In this document: piece by piece, positions 8,598 through 16,486 of the stretch
Position numbering within the stretch: the stretch's first letter is position 1
Layout of the letters: each line of letters starts with the position of its first letter
Assembly: GCF_002886255.1 (NCBI RefSeq)
Contig: NZ_KZ614149.1
Coordinates: 372,001 to 436,000 of the forward strand
Origin: Alteribacillus bidgolensis
GTDB lineage: Bacteria > Bacillota > Bacilli > Bacillales > Marinococcaceae
Reading direction: 5' to 3'
Length of the DNA: 64,000 nt
Notes under the pieces: model-generated
Databases searched by the model: none
What the model was told of the DNA's origin: nothing
What the model saw: only the letters and a program-made list of their open reading frames with translations
Translations under genes and position numbers: made by a program

Positions 8598-9649
8598 TGA
8601 AAGGTCTCTCTTATCAAAACGGCGTCCTGTTTTTCGGTGAAAAATATATCGGATGGGCCAGCGTAAAGAATAATAAGCCGGTTTCTGAGGTTCTTCCTTT
8701 AAGTAGCATGTCTATGTTGAAGATAGCATGCCATGTTTTTAAATTGATGCCTCGCTGGTATAAATTATTATTTTATGTATGGGTTGCTGCTGTGATTTTT
8801 TCACCTTTATTTCATTTAATAGGTATAAACTTACCGGCGCTTCCCTTTTATACGTTTATTTATTTTGTTTTTGGTACCCATTTTATTTTTCCAAAACAAT
8901 TAAAGAAGTTTCATGGTGCTGAGCATAAGGTATTTAGTTTTAAAGGGGTAAAAAAAAGAAGAAACATTTATCGAATAAAAAAGGCAGCTATTACAAATCG
9001 CTATTGCTCAACAAATATAGTAGTCATGTATTTTTTAACAGTATTATTTTTTACTCCTGCTGCTTGTTTATGGTACCCGTTTCAACAAGCAATAGCTATT
9101 GTGTCTTATAGTGCTGTTTTGTTCGTGCCAATTTTTCACCGTATCATCCAGCAAAAAAAGATGGCTGTATTCAGAAAACCTTTACTTTATCTATCATATG
9201 CCGTGCAGCGCCATATCTCTTGTTCTCATCCAGAAAGAATTCATTTGTTAACTGCCGTAGAAGCTTACAGGGCCTTGGCTGAAAATGAATATCCGCATCT
9301 GTTAGTGGAAAAGCCTAAAATGAAAAAGGAGGAGAAAAAAATGGCAATTATTGATTTGACAATAGTCCCGGTGGGTACGGAATCAACAAGTATGAGTGAA
9401 GATGTGGCAGAAGTTCAAAAAGTGTTAGATCGGCATTCACAGAAAATAGACTATCACTTAACCTCTATGAGCACTATCATTGAAGGCGATCTGAATGATC
9501 TATTCCCTATTGTTCAAGAACTGCATGAAATACCGTTTAATCGGGGGGCAAAACGAGTAGCAACAAACATTAGGCTAGACGACCGCAGGGATGGTACCCA
9601 GGAAAGTATGAAAGGGAAAGTCAGCTCGGTGGAAAATAAGCTGAGTTAA
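8597..9649 (+). CDS. YqhQ-like (DUF1385) membrane domain fused to YqgV-like thiamine-binding domain
   Basis: The first part (residues 1-245) resembles the DUF1385/YqhQ family: it has NGVLFFGEKYIGWA at the start, four membrane segments, and the family motif KFHGAEHKVF. The last 100 residues, beginning MAIIDLTIVPVGTES, are a complete MTH1187/YqgV-type domain (about 100 residues, ferredoxin-like fold, thiamine-binding in its family), ending in KRVATNIRLDDRRDG. Just before that second domain the DNA reads AAAAAGGAGGAGAAAAAAATG, a perfect ribosome site and ATG at 9341 in the same frame. The YqgV-like part may therefore also be made as a separate protein. I see no frameshift at the join. Confidence 0.82.
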   Translation: MKGLSYQNGVLFFGEKYIGWASVKNNKPVSEVLPLSSMSMLKIACHVFKLMPRWYKLLFYVWVAAVIFSPLFHLIGINLPALPFYTFIYFVFGTHFIFPKQLKKFHGAEHKVFSFKGVKKRRNIYRIKKAAITNRYCSTNIVVMYFLTVLFFTPAACLWYPFQQAIAIVSYSAVLFVPIFHRIIQQKKMAVFRKPLLYLSYAVQRHISCSHPERIHLLTAVEAYRALAENEYPHLLVEKPKMKKEEKKMAIIDLTIVPVGTESTSMSEDVAEVQKVLDRHSQKIDYHLTSMSTIIEGDLNDLFPIVQELHEIPFNRGAKRVATNIRLDDRRDGTQESMKGKVSSVENKLS

Positions 9650-9653
9650 AGCA

Positions 9654-9680
9654 AAAGGGAGCCGTTTTGGCTCCCTTTAT
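9654..9680 (+). terminator. Rho-independent terminator
   Basis: AAAGGGAGCC and GGCTCCCTTT pair around a 5-nt loop, just behind the stop codon at 9649; the T run is short. Confidence 0.75.
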
Positions 9681-9682
9681 TG

Positions 9683-9758
9683 GACTTTAGGAAAGTTTAA
9701 ACTTTGGTTAAAGAATCAAAGTTTACTGCCATAAGAACTCGACGGCATTCCGTTTTTT
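9683..9758. repeat. Dispersed non-coding repeat, copy 2 (diverged)
   Basis: It starts ACTTTAGGAAAGTTTAAA like copies 1 and 3, then has AAAGAATCAAAG and a shortened GCCATAAGAACTCGACGGC block before a run of T. It is shorter and more diverged than the others. Confidence 0.7.
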
Positions 9759-9785
9759 TAATGAAAAGTGCGCTTGATTGATGTA

Positions 9786-9860
9786 TGGCTGGGATGGCAG
9801 GGTTCGAACCTGCGCATCACGGAATCAAAATCCGTTGCCTTACCACTTGGCTACATCCCA
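9786..9860 (-). tRNA. tRNA-Gln (anticodon TTG)
   Basis: Read on the minus strand, the 75 bases form a full cloverleaf: acceptor TGGGATG pairing with CATCCCA, anticodon arm CGGATTTTGATTCCG with anticodon TTG, T arm GCAGGTTCGAACCCTGC, discriminator G and an encoded CCA end. The gene stands alone between two copies of the dispersed repeat. Confidence 0.96.
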
Positions 9861-9897
9861 TCGACAGTTTTTAGTATAGACAGCATTAATTTTTTTA

Positions 9898-9986
9898 TAC
9901 TTTAGGAAAGTTTAATTTTGTTAAAGGAACAAAGAGTGAAACTACGACTTCCGCCATAAGGACTCGGAGGTAAGCCAATTTTTCTA
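9898..9986. repeat. Dispersed non-coding repeat, copy 3
   Basis: TACTTTAGGAAAGTTTAA is followed by TTTTGTTAAAGGAACAAAG, then CTACGACTTCCGCC, ATAAGGACTCGGAGG and TAAGCC. It agrees closely with copy 1 along its whole length. It lies between tRNA-Gln and comGA. Confidence 0.75.
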
Positions 9987-10072
9987 ATTCGCAAAAAAAT
10001 TTTATATTTTTGCAGGAGTTTTAGTTATTACAGAGAATTATATATCTGATAATTAGAAAGGATGGTGATTTA

Positions 10073-11131
10073 TTGACGAATATTGAATGGGAAAGCAGAA
10101 AGTTAATAGAGCGTGCTTTGTCATTAGATGCAACAGATATTCATCTGCATCCTAACGAACGTAACACTTCTTTGCTTTTCCGGCTTCAAGGAAAACTTCA
10201 TCACATGCAGTCTTTGAAAAAAAGAGATTCGGAACGTTTAATTGCCCACTTTAAGTTCAGGGCAGGGATGGACATTGGTGAACAAAGACGTCCCCAAGAC
10301 GGGTCTTTTATGTTAAAGAACACTTCTCCTCCGGTAAACCTTCGTTTTTCCACAATCCCTGCTTACTTTCGTGAAAGTTTGTCTATTCGACTGCTTCCTC
10401 AAAACAATTTTTTTCCTTTATCCTCTTTATCTTACTCTCCGGCTGTTACTTCCTTATTTTATCGGTTGCTAACCTATAGAAACGGCATGATTATTCTAAC
10501 CGGGCCTACAGGTTCAGGAAAAACAACCACTCTTTATGCATTCATGAATGCCTTAAAACAAGCAGATAATTCACGAATCATCAGCATAGAAGATCCTGTA
10601 GAAATTAGAAATGAAAAGGTTATTCAAACAGAAATTAATGAAAAAGCAGGTTTAACGTTTACGGAAATGTTAAAAGCTTCGATGCGTCACGATCCAGATG
10701 CACTTATGGTTGGAGAAATCAGAGGACATGACACCGCTTATCACGCGATACGTGCGGCGTATACTGGACATTTAGTATTTACAACGATGCACGCTGGTTC
10801 CCCGTATGGAGCTATAAAAAGATTAATTGATTTTGGGTTTTCGCCGCTTGATTTACAAGAAACAATATTATGTATTACTTCTCAATTTTTAATGGCAAGA
10901 TATTGTCCGTTATGTAAAAGCAATGAATGTTCGCCCTATTGTGGTAAGCATGGTATGTCTTCTCGAATTGCTCTGTTTGATATTTTAGCAGAAAAAGAAC
11001 TCAAAAACGCTATAACTAAAAAAACCTCTCCCATTTTGACTTTTTCACATGAAGATCAATGGAAAAGAGGGATTGCCCTCGGCCTATTTTCTGAAAAAAT
11101 GAAGATTAAGGAGGTCTGTTACGATGTATGA
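10073..11131 (+). CDS. comGA: Competence pilus assembly ATPase ComGA
   Basis: This 352-residue secretion ATPase (GspE/PilB family) powers assembly of the competence pseudopilus that brings DNA to the membrane. The Walker A motif LTGPTGSGKTTTLYAF lies near residue 145, the Asp box is SIEDPVEI, and the Walker B region is DPDALMVGEIRG. The TTG start follows AAAGGATGGTGAT. The stop overlaps the start of comGB. Length is normal for ComGA, so the protein looks intact even though the rest of the operon is lost. Confidence 0.95.
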   Translation: MTNIEWESRKLIERALSLDATDIHLHPNERNTSLLFRLQGKLHHMQSLKKRDSERLIAHFKFRAGMDIGEQRRPQDGSFMLKNTSPPVNLRFSTIPAYFRESLSIRLLPQNNFFPLSSLSYSPAVTSLFYRLLTYRNGMIILTGPTGSGKTTTLYAFMNALKQADNSRIISIEDPVEIRNEKVIQTEINEKAGLTFTEMLKASMRHDPDALMVGEIRGHDTAYHAIRAAYTGHLVFTTMHAGSPYGAIKRLIDFGFSPLDLQETILCITSQFLMARYCPLCKSNECSPYCGKHGMSSRIALFDILAEKELKNAITKKTSPILTFSHEDQWKRGIALGLFSEKMKIKEVCYDV

Positions 11132-12156
11132 GAAAGAAATGGAGTAAACATGCAGCAGCAAACTTCTTATTAAAATCTGGAGAACTGTTGGAACAAGGTT
11201 ATAATCTTGATCAAGTTCTGCAGCTATTGTCCTGGGAACAAACAACAGATATAAAACAAATCATCTATGACATGAGAGTACAATTAAGAATAGGAACACC
11301 ATTTCATGATGTTCTTGCTCAACAAGCTTTCCCATCTGATATTACTGCATATGTATTTTTTTCGGAACAATGCGGATCTCTATCGCAAGGTTTGCAAGGG
11401 GCCGGTGAACTTTATCTAAAAAGGTTAAATGCTTTAACCAATATCCGGAGTTTTATGAGGTATCCCCTTGTCTTGCTGTGGCTGCTTATTCTAATATCTA
11501 TCGTCATGGTCCACTTCTTATTTCCACAATTTAGTCAGTTATTTAATTCCCTTCACATGGAATTCCCTTTATTAACCTTGGCAATGTTACAAATATTTCA
11601 ATATGCTCCGTATATGTTTGTTTTCATTTTTCCCACCCTTCTATTATGTTTTCTTTATTATATAAAGGTTTTTCGCCACTACTCTGCTCATAAACAAGTC
11701 AAGTTACTGACCCGTGCTCCTTTTTTAGATCCGTTTATTCGCTTATTTCTTACTTATTATTTTTGTCTGCAGTTTAGCAGCATGCTAAAAGGTGGTCTTT
11801 CTATTTATGAAGCATGTCTCGTTTTTGAAAAGCAGCACCATTTTGTTTTTTTTCAAACCGAGGGAAAGTTCTTAAAACAACAATTAAAGGACGGACACCA
11901 GCTTCACGCAGCTTTAGAAGCGGCAGGATGGTACAGAGACGAAATGAAATATGTTATTCAACACGGGCAGGCTTCTGGAAAACTTGGAGATGATCTTTAT
12001 TTCTACAGTGAGAAAGTGTTTCAACTGCTTGAAGAAAAAGTGAAAAAGATTGTCATGGCAGTGCAGCCAGTGATGTTTTGTTTCATTGGCATCGTTATTT
12101 TAGGAATGTTTTTATCGGTGTTTTTGCCTATGTTTCAGTTGATGACGTCTATTTAA
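11128..12156 (+). CDS. comGB: Competence pilus membrane platform protein ComGB
   Basis: This is a 342-residue GspF/PilC-type inner membrane protein with two homologous halves: membrane segments near residues 112-132, 165-190 and 305-330, and the repeated F-domain signature (CGSLSQGLQGAGE in the first half, HGQASGKLGDDLYF in the second). It anchors the competence pseudopilus machine. It is full-length. comGC, which should follow directly, is absent; foreign DNA begins within about 30 bases of the stop. Confidence 0.94.
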   Translation: MRKKWSKHAAANFLLKSGELLEQGYNLDQVLQLLSWEQTTDIKQIIYDMRVQLRIGTPFHDVLAQQAFPSDITAYVFFSEQCGSLSQGLQGAGELYLKRLNALTNIRSFMRYPLVLLWLLILISIVMVHFLFPQFSQLFNSLHMEFPLLTLAMLQIFQYAPYMFVFIFPTLLLCFLYYIKVFRHYSAHKQVKLLTRAPFLDPFIRLFLTYYFCLQFSSMLKGGLSIYEACLVFEKQHHFVFFQTEGKFLKQQLKDGHQLHAALEAAGWYRDEMKYVIQHGQASGKLGDDLYFYSEKVFQLLEEKVKKIVMAVQPVMFCFIGIVILGMFLSVFLPMFQLMTSI

Positions 12157-12184
12157 AAACAGGTAAATATTAAGGAGAGTGAAC

Positions 12185-12325
12185 ATGAAATTAATCGAAG
12201 ATAAATGGCAGAGAACTTTAAATGAAAAAGTGAAAAATATGGAAACAAGGATTATAGCACTAGAAGAAACAAAGGAAAAAGATATTATCAGCCTTCTAAA
12301 AGTAGTAGCCCGTAAAAAAATATAA
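12185..12325 (+). CDS. Small coiled-coil protein at the comG junction
   Basis: This 46-residue frame follows AAGGAGAGTGAAC, a strong ribosome site. The sequence is helical and charged (KNMETRIIALEETKEKD), a pattern common in small phage early genes. It occupies the place of comGC but has no prepilin signal. No function can be given. Confidence 0.5.
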   Translation: MKLIEDKWQRTLNEKVKNMETRIIALEETKEKDIISLLKVVARKKI

Positions 12326-12341
12326 TGGGGAGAGTTAAATT

Positions 12342-12497
12342 ATGACAAATAAATATTGGAACAAAAAAGGATTTACCATGATAGATATGACATACGAGGA
12401 GCCGGATGCTGAAACTCCTAAAGAAGAACCAACATCTGAAGCTCCTAAAGAAGAATCCAAACAAAACGAATTACCATTCGAAGATGACGTGCAATGA
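12342..12497 (+). CDS. Possible chimeric remnant: prepilin-like start joined to an acidic phage-protein tail
   Basis: The 51-residue frame starts with WNKKGFTMIDM, which resembles the class III prepilin processing site of ComGC or ComGD (KGFTLIEM). It then changes to a Pro/Glu-rich stretch (EEPTSEAPKEESKQNE) ending LPFEDDVQ, which looks like the acidic C-terminal tail of a phage recombination or ssDNA-binding protein. It has GGGGAGAG upstream and overlaps the next gene by ATGA. It may be a fusion created when comGC was deleted, or simply a small phage gene with a chance match. Confidence 0.45.
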   Translation: MTNKYWNKKGFTMIDMTYEEPDAETPKEEPTSEAPKEESKQNELPFEDDVQ

Positions 12498-12664
12498 TCT
12501 ATAAAATACCGATCCCGGTCTTCTATGTTGTTCTGACAAAAGGCAGCAGAGACCGGGGACGGCTCTTTAAACAGTATGTACAAGGTTATATAAAAATGAA
12601 TCATCCAGAAATGGAATTTAAGAAAATTGAGGGTATGTATGCCATTTGTGAGAGGAGGGAGTAA
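12494..12664 (+). CDS. Small phage-type protein, unknown
   Basis: This 56-residue protein overlaps the preceding frame by ATGA and ends just before the replication initiator gene, whose ribosome site (GAGAGGAGGG) lies inside it. The sequence MIYKIPIPVFYVVLTKGSR is not one I recognise. Tight overlaps on both sides suggest a real early-operon gene of a prophage-like module. Confidence 0.6.
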   Translation: MIYKIPIPVFYVVLTKGSRDRGRLFKQYVQGYIKMNHPEMEFKKIEGMYAICERRE

Positions 12665-12666
12665 TT

Positions 12667-13536
12667 ATGCCGGCTAATCCGCAAAAAGAAAACGGCTTTA
12701 CTGGTATAGCAAATGAAATATTTGATGTTATTGCTCAGTGTAAATTCAACGGAACCCAGTTTAGGTTACTCACAATCATTTGGCGTTACACATACGGTTT
12801 TCAGCGGAAAAGCCATCCCTTCTCTCAATCTTTCTTACACGAAAAAACGGGATTAAGTAAAGACTCTATTAAAAGAGGTATTAAAGGGCTTATTGATAAA
12901 AAGGTGCTGATCGTTGTGAAAGTAGCTACTTTTTCAAATCCACGAGAGCTTATGTTTAATAAATATTATAACGATTGGTTAATCGAAAAAGATGAACCTA
13001 AAACAGCAGAAAGCCCCCAGAGTGATGAAGTGGAGGGAGGGGGACAAACTGCACCCACCCCAGGGGGCAATTTATCCCCCCATATAAATAAAGAACTTAA
13101 AGAAAGTAATAAAGAAATACAACTACAACAACACACGCGTGATTATCAAACTTCGTATGAGCTATTTGAAAATACAATAAATGTGATGCCAAACCAGATA
13201 CAACAAAATCAATTAATCGAATGGATTAAAACTTTAGGAGATGATTTTGTTTACAGAGCGATTGAAGTTGCCTGTTTAAACGCAGAAGGTCCACCAACGT
13301 TTAGGTGGCTGAAATATTTGATTGAAGAATGGACCGGTAAAGGAGCTCGCTCTCCTGATGATATCGACCGGTTACAAGAAGAGTTCCAGAAAAAGAAAAG
13401 CAGAGGTGATCCAGGCAATGGAAAAGCTGCAATTCCAAGAAATCATGGACAAACTTCGAGCCAGAGCAGAGGAAGTCAGAAACGATCCATCACGGGCGGC
13501 CAAGTCGGCTGGATCAAGCCAGGAAGAAGAGCATAA
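12667..13536 (+). CDS. Phage-type replication initiator (lambda O N-terminal-like)
   Basis: The first 100 residues match the phage replication protein O N-terminal winged-helix domain: GFTGIANEIFDVIAQCKFNG, then ILTIIWRYTYGF-like and HEKTGLSKDSIKRGIKGL (the DNA-reading helix). A Ser/Pro/Gln-rich linker follows (residues 115-165). The C-terminal part (NQLIEWIKTLGDDFVYRAIEVAC, WLKYLIEEW) is a DnaD/DnaB-II-like domain that should bind ssDNA or the DnaC loader. The DnaC gene starts inside its 3' end in another frame. Such proteins melt the phage origin and recruit the host helicase. A 5'-truncated second copy lies at 21500. Confidence 0.85.
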   Translation: MPANPQKENGFTGIANEIFDVIAQCKFNGTQFRLLTIIWRYTYGFQRKSHPFSQSFLHEKTGLSKDSIKRGIKGLIDKKVLIVVKVATFSNPRELMFNKYYNDWLIEKDEPKTAESPQSDEVEGGGQTAPTPGGNLSPHINKELKESNKEIQLQQHTRDYQTSYELFENTINVMPNQIQQNQLIEWIKTLGDDFVYRAIEVACLNAEGPPTFRWLKYLIEEWTGKGARSPDDIDRLQEEFQKKKSRGDPGNGKAAIPRNHGQTSSQSRGSQKRSITGGQVGWIKPGRRA

Positions 13537-14248
13537 CTATGACTGCCCCAAATGCAAAGACAAAACAGGATACCTAGCAGAGAGTAACGGTATGGAAGTT
13601 TGGGTGCAGTGCAGTTGCATTGAGTGGAGAAGAGCACAGAAGCTCATTCGATCCAGTGAAATTACAGAAGAGTTTAGGAAGCTAGGATTTCAGAATTTCC
13701 GGACTAAGGGAAAGCCGGAGTTGATACGTGGAGCCTATGAATGTGCTCTAAGCTATTTTCAAAGATTCCAAGAAATTAAGGACCTACGGCAAAACAGCAT
13801 TGCTTTACTTGGGCGACCGGGATCCGGTAAAACGCATTTACTAACTGCTATATCAAATAACCTGATCCGAAAAAAACAGGTGCCAGTCCTATATTTCCCC
13901 TATTTAGAGGGATTCAATGACCTAAAAGACGATTTTGACAAGCTGGAAGAAAAAATGGATCGCATGAAAAAAGCTGATGTGCTTTTTGTTGACGATCTTT
14001 TCAAGCCTACTGGCAGAGACAAAAAGCCTCGTGCGACTGATTGGCAAATAGAGCAAATGTATGCAGTCATCAATCACCGTTATTTAAATCACTTGCCTGT
14101 CCTTGTCTCTTCAGAAATGCCAATTGATCAACTCGTAGAGATAGACGAGGCATTAGCAACTCGCATTTATGAAATGTGCAGGGATTATCTGGTGTTAATC
14201 CAAGGTGATAAATTCCAGCTTAATCATAGATTGGAGGGGATGGGTTAA
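13418..14248 (+). CDS. DnaC-like helicase loader, copy 1
   Basis: This AAA+ ATPase of the DnaC/IstB family loads the replicative helicase. After an N-terminal segment with a four-cysteine zinc motif (YDCPKCKDKTGY, VQCSCIEWR), the Walker A is LLGRPGSGKTHLLTA and Walker B is ADVLFVDDLFKPT. I chose the ATG at 13418, after GAGGTGATCC, which overlaps the initiator gene by 119 bases. The predicted protein is about 276 residues. It ends in a TAATG overlap with the next frame. Copy 2 at 21688 is highly similar over its length. Confidence 0.9.
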   Translation: MEKLQFQEIMDKLRARAEEVRNDPSRAAKSAGSSQEEEHNYDCPKCKDKTGYLAESNGMEVWVQCSCIEWRRAQKLIRSSEITEEFRKLGFQNFRTKGKPELIRGAYECALSYFQRFQEIKDLRQNSIALLGRPGSGKTHLLTAISNNLIRKKQVPVLYFPYLEGFNDLKDDFDKLEEKMDRMKKADVLFVDDLFKPTGRDKKPRATDWQIEQMYAVINHRYLNHLPVLVSSEMPIDQLVEIDEALATRIYEMCRDYLVLIQGDKFQLNHRLEGMG

Positions 14249-14445
14249 TGCTTAAATCTGCAATTTATTTTCCCCCAAGAAAACGACCTGAATATACTAA
14301 AGAAACTCGAAGGAAACATTTACTTCGAATGTTGGAAGAGAATGAACAAAAACTCCGTAAATGGGAGAAGAGAGAAGAGGGTGCAGATTATGGAGTTAAG
14401 ACGGCAGCATTTGATTCAGGAATTACAGAAAAAAGGATTTTATAG
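14248..14445 (+). CDS. Small basic protein after dnaC, unknown
   Basis: The 65-residue frame begins in the TAATG overlap with the DnaC gene, and the same arrangement recurs after DnaC copy 2, which supports a real gene. The sequence is rich in Arg, Lys and Glu (RKHLLRMLEENEQKLRKWEKRE). The FbpA-like frame at 14390 overlaps its 3' end. Unknown function. Confidence 0.55.
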   Translation: MLKSAIYFPPRKRPEYTKETRRKHLLRMLEENEQKLRKWEKREEGADYGVKTAAFDSGITEKRIL

Positions 14446-14539
14446 ATCAAGTGATGGGCGACTATTGAATGAGTTAACCTTGGAAGAATTGGAAAAAGAG
14501 AGAATCCGTTTACCAAAAATTTTTAAAAAGCCTAAATAG
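14390..14539 (+). CDS. FbpA-like small basic protein
   Basis: The 49 residues MELRRQHLIQELQKKGFYRS through LNELTLEELEKE match the Fur-regulated basic protein FbpA pattern (start with a short helix, then GxY and ELTLxELE). In B. subtilis FbpA helps adjust gene expression under iron limitation. Copies of this family are frequent in Bacillus mobile elements, where their role is unclear. The start follows GAAGAGGGTG. Confidence 0.65.
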   Translation: MELRRQHLIQELQKKGFYRSSDGRLLNELTLEELEKERIRLPKIFKKPK

Positions 14540-14557
14540 GAATAAGTGGGGAGCCCT

Positions 14558-14725
14558 ATGAGAGAAAACAAATTATTCAAAGTTAACTATACTTTCCAGG
14601 GAAACAGAACTTACACAATCAAACAGGCAAAAAGTAAAGAACAAGCAGAAGAAATGGTTGCTTGCATGGTATTAAAAGCCAGAAACATAAATGCCGAAGA
14701 AATTGACGGCATGAAAGAAATGTAA
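14558..14725 (+). CDS. Small protein in the phage-like operon, unknown
   Basis: This 55-residue frame follows GTGGGGAG and encodes FKVNYTFQGNRTYTIKQAKS followed by a helical part KEQAEEMVACMVLKARN. The strand-then-helix pattern recalls small phage host-interaction proteins. No family is recognised. Confidence 0.55.
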   Translation: MRENKLFKVNYTFQGNRTYTIKQAKSKEQAEEMVACMVLKARNINAEEIDGMKEM

Positions 14726-14812
14726 GGGAAATTATTTAATGACAAAGGTGATTGGTTTAATCCAAGAAAAATACAAATGAAATTATATAAATCCTTGAAG
14801 GAGTGAAGCAAA

Positions 14813-14914
14813 ATGAATAAGCAAATACAGTGGCAGAAGAAAGTGATTAGAGAAGAATTCGTTGTAAGAGATACAAAAGAATCCAATAAGACTGTTAAGA
14901 AAACAGCAAAATAA
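14813..14914 (+). CDS. Tiny basic protein, unknown
   Basis: A 33-residue frame follows GAAGGAGTG at good spacing and is rich in Lys (SNKTVKKTAK at the end). It ends just before a terminator-like inverted repeat. It may be real because the ribosome site is strong, but nothing more can be said. Confidence 0.45.
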   Translation: MNKQIQWQKKVIREEFVVRDTKESNKTVKKTAK

Positions 14915-14975
14915 AAAGCCGCCCCTCTCAGGACGACTTACACGCTAATACGAGTATACCACAGGGAGGGGCTCT
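14915..14975 (+). terminator. Inverted repeat between the phage-like operon and the HNH endonuclease gene
   Basis: AAAAGCCGCCCCTC and GGGAGGGGCT can pair across about 35 bases. The 3' arm lies over the ribosome site (GGGAGGGG) of the gene at 14977, so the fold could hide that site; this would be attenuation or sequestration rather than plain termination. Confidence 0.5.
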
Positions 14976-14976
14976 C

Positions 14977-16017
14977 ATGAAAAGATTACAAAATATCGAC
15001 ATAAACCCTAGGACAGGAGAACTAAACATTGGTATAATGGATAAAAATTCCTCTTTTGCTATTGTGGTGTGTAATGGACGAGCTAGATTAACAGAGTTAC
15101 CGGATCACGGGGAGACAAAAATAGTGACGCACCAGGGGAAGGTAAAGCGTATTAAGTACGATGAGGGGGGAGGAATTTTAGTGAGTATGGAGTCAGTTTT
15201 AACTCCTAGACATGTAATTAATAACAAACAACTCGTGTCTATTTTTAAGTGCTCTCCACAGGGTGGTATGCGACGATCTAAGGATACTAATACATTAGTG
15301 ATAGTTTCCAATAATGTGGAGTCTCTGTATGAGAATAAATGGCTAGGTGGTACCTTGCATTATACAGGTATGGGAAGAGTTGGCGATCAAAGTTTGGAGT
15401 TCATGCAGAATAAAACTTTAAATCAATCAAGGGTCAATGGAGTGGAGGTTCATTTATTCGAGGTGTTTAAAGAGCAAGAATATACATATCGGGGAGTGGT
15501 CGAACTAGCTGGTGATCCTTATCAAGAACGACAATTAGATGAGGAAGGTTATCTAAGGCTAGTTTGGATTTTTCCGTTATCCTTAATCAATGAATCCACT
15601 CAGAGAATTAATAAGGAAACAGTTAAAAATGCGGAAGGTAACAGAAGACATAAGGCAAGACGTATGAGTGATGATGAATTGTCCAAAAGAGCTCATTCCA
15701 GCACTGGGCAAGCGGGAATAAGGAATACTAATACAGTTTACTATCAAAGAGATCCTTATGTTGCTGAATATGCGAAGCGTTGGGCAAAAGGAATTTGTCA
15801 GCTTTGCGAAAATTCTGCTCCATTCGTAAATAAAAAAGGAGAGCCCTTTTTACATACTCATCATATTCAATGGCTTTCACGTGGTGGGGAGGACACAGTA
15901 GAAAATACAATTGCTCTATGCCCTAATTGTCATGAACGTATGCATGTTTTAAATGGTAAGGGCGACGTTGAAAAGTTAAAAACAAAAGTTCAACAACATT
16001 TTACATCGTGTAATTAA
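14977..16017 (+). CDS. SRA-like + HNH restriction endonuclease (McrA type)
   Basis: This 346-residue protein ends in an HNH nuclease domain with its zinc knuckle: ICQLCENSAPF, HTHHIQWLSRGGEDTVENTI and CPNCHERMH (residues about 270-325). The middle part (residues 110-200: YTGMGRVGDQSLEFMQNKTL and GVEVHLFEVFKEQEYTYRG) looks like an SRA/PUA-like domain that reads modified bases. This domain order is that of type IV, modification-dependent McrA-like enzymes such as ScoMcrA, which cut foreign DNA carrying modified cytosine or phosphorothioate. The N-terminal 90 residues are unassigned. A broken SIR2 gene follows, making this a small defence spot. Confidence 0.8.
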   Translation: MKRLQNIDINPRTGELNIGIMDKNSSFAIVVCNGRARLTELPDHGETKIVTHQGKVKRIKYDEGGGILVSMESVLTPRHVINNKQLVSIFKCSPQGGMRRSKDTNTLVIVSNNVESLYENKWLGGTLHYTGMGRVGDQSLEFMQNKTLNQSRVNGVEVHLFEVFKEQEYTYRGVVELAGDPYQERQLDEEGYLRLVWIFPLSLINESTQRINKETVKNAEGNRRHKARRMSDDELSKRAHSSTGQAGIRNTNTVYYQRDPYVAEYAKRWAKGICQLCENSAPFVNKKGEPFLHTHHIQWLSRGGEDTVENTIALCPNCHERMHVLNGKGDVEKLKTKVQQHFTSCN

Positions 16018-16060
16018 TTTAACAGTAAAGTTAAAAGGATAAGGTTATGAGGGTGGTATT

Positions 16061-16324
16061 TTGAGTACGGAACAAATTTCTAAAGTTTTTAATAATATTA
16101 TAAAATCAGAAAGACTTCCAATTATTTTTGCTGGTTCAGGATTATCTAAGAGGTACACAACTAATAGTTTCGATTGGAAGGAATTGTTGATTGAGTGTAT
16201 TAGTAAATATAGTGAGGATCCCATCAATAAATATAAAGAATATAAAGAGGAAGTAGAACATGCATTGTATAAAAATATAAACAAGTTCTCAGTAAATGAA
16301 AGAATTGGATCATATATTTGCTAG
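16061..16324 (+). pseudogene. Truncated SIR2-like gene (5' fragment)
   Basis: Only 87 residues remain. LPIIFAGSGLSKRY is the NAD-binding start of bacterial SIR2-like defence proteins and FDWKELLIECISKY follows as in the family; the intact relative at 54697 has ILFVGSGMSIRY and NWIGLLEELI at the same places. The frame then stops at TAG after SYIC, with the remaining 300-400 residues lost. The start is TTG after GAGGGTGG. It probably formed a unit with the McrA-like gene upstream. Confidence 0.75.
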
Positions 16325-16486
16325 GGAGGGGTTTTTTTGAATAAATATGGTTTTGTTTTTAAGAAAAGTAAATTTATTATTACAATAATGTTAAGGTTGT
16401 AAAAAATCTACGAAGGTGTTTAAAAATACAAAGAATTGTTTTAATATTAATTACTGACGTTAGAATAATGGGAGGAAATATTTGAC
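16325..16486. other. Short non-coding stretch behind the SIR2 fragment
   Basis: No gene is seen. A ribosome-like GGGAGGGG at about 16324 leads only into a 21-residue frame. The deletion that removed the rest of the SIR2 gene probably ended here. Confidence 0.4.

Noticed and set aside
9786..9860. tRNA-Gln as the attachment site of the conjugative element
   Set aside because: The tRNA is intact, but comGA-comGB lie between it and the accessory DNA, and no tRNA-end repeat was seen at the far side.
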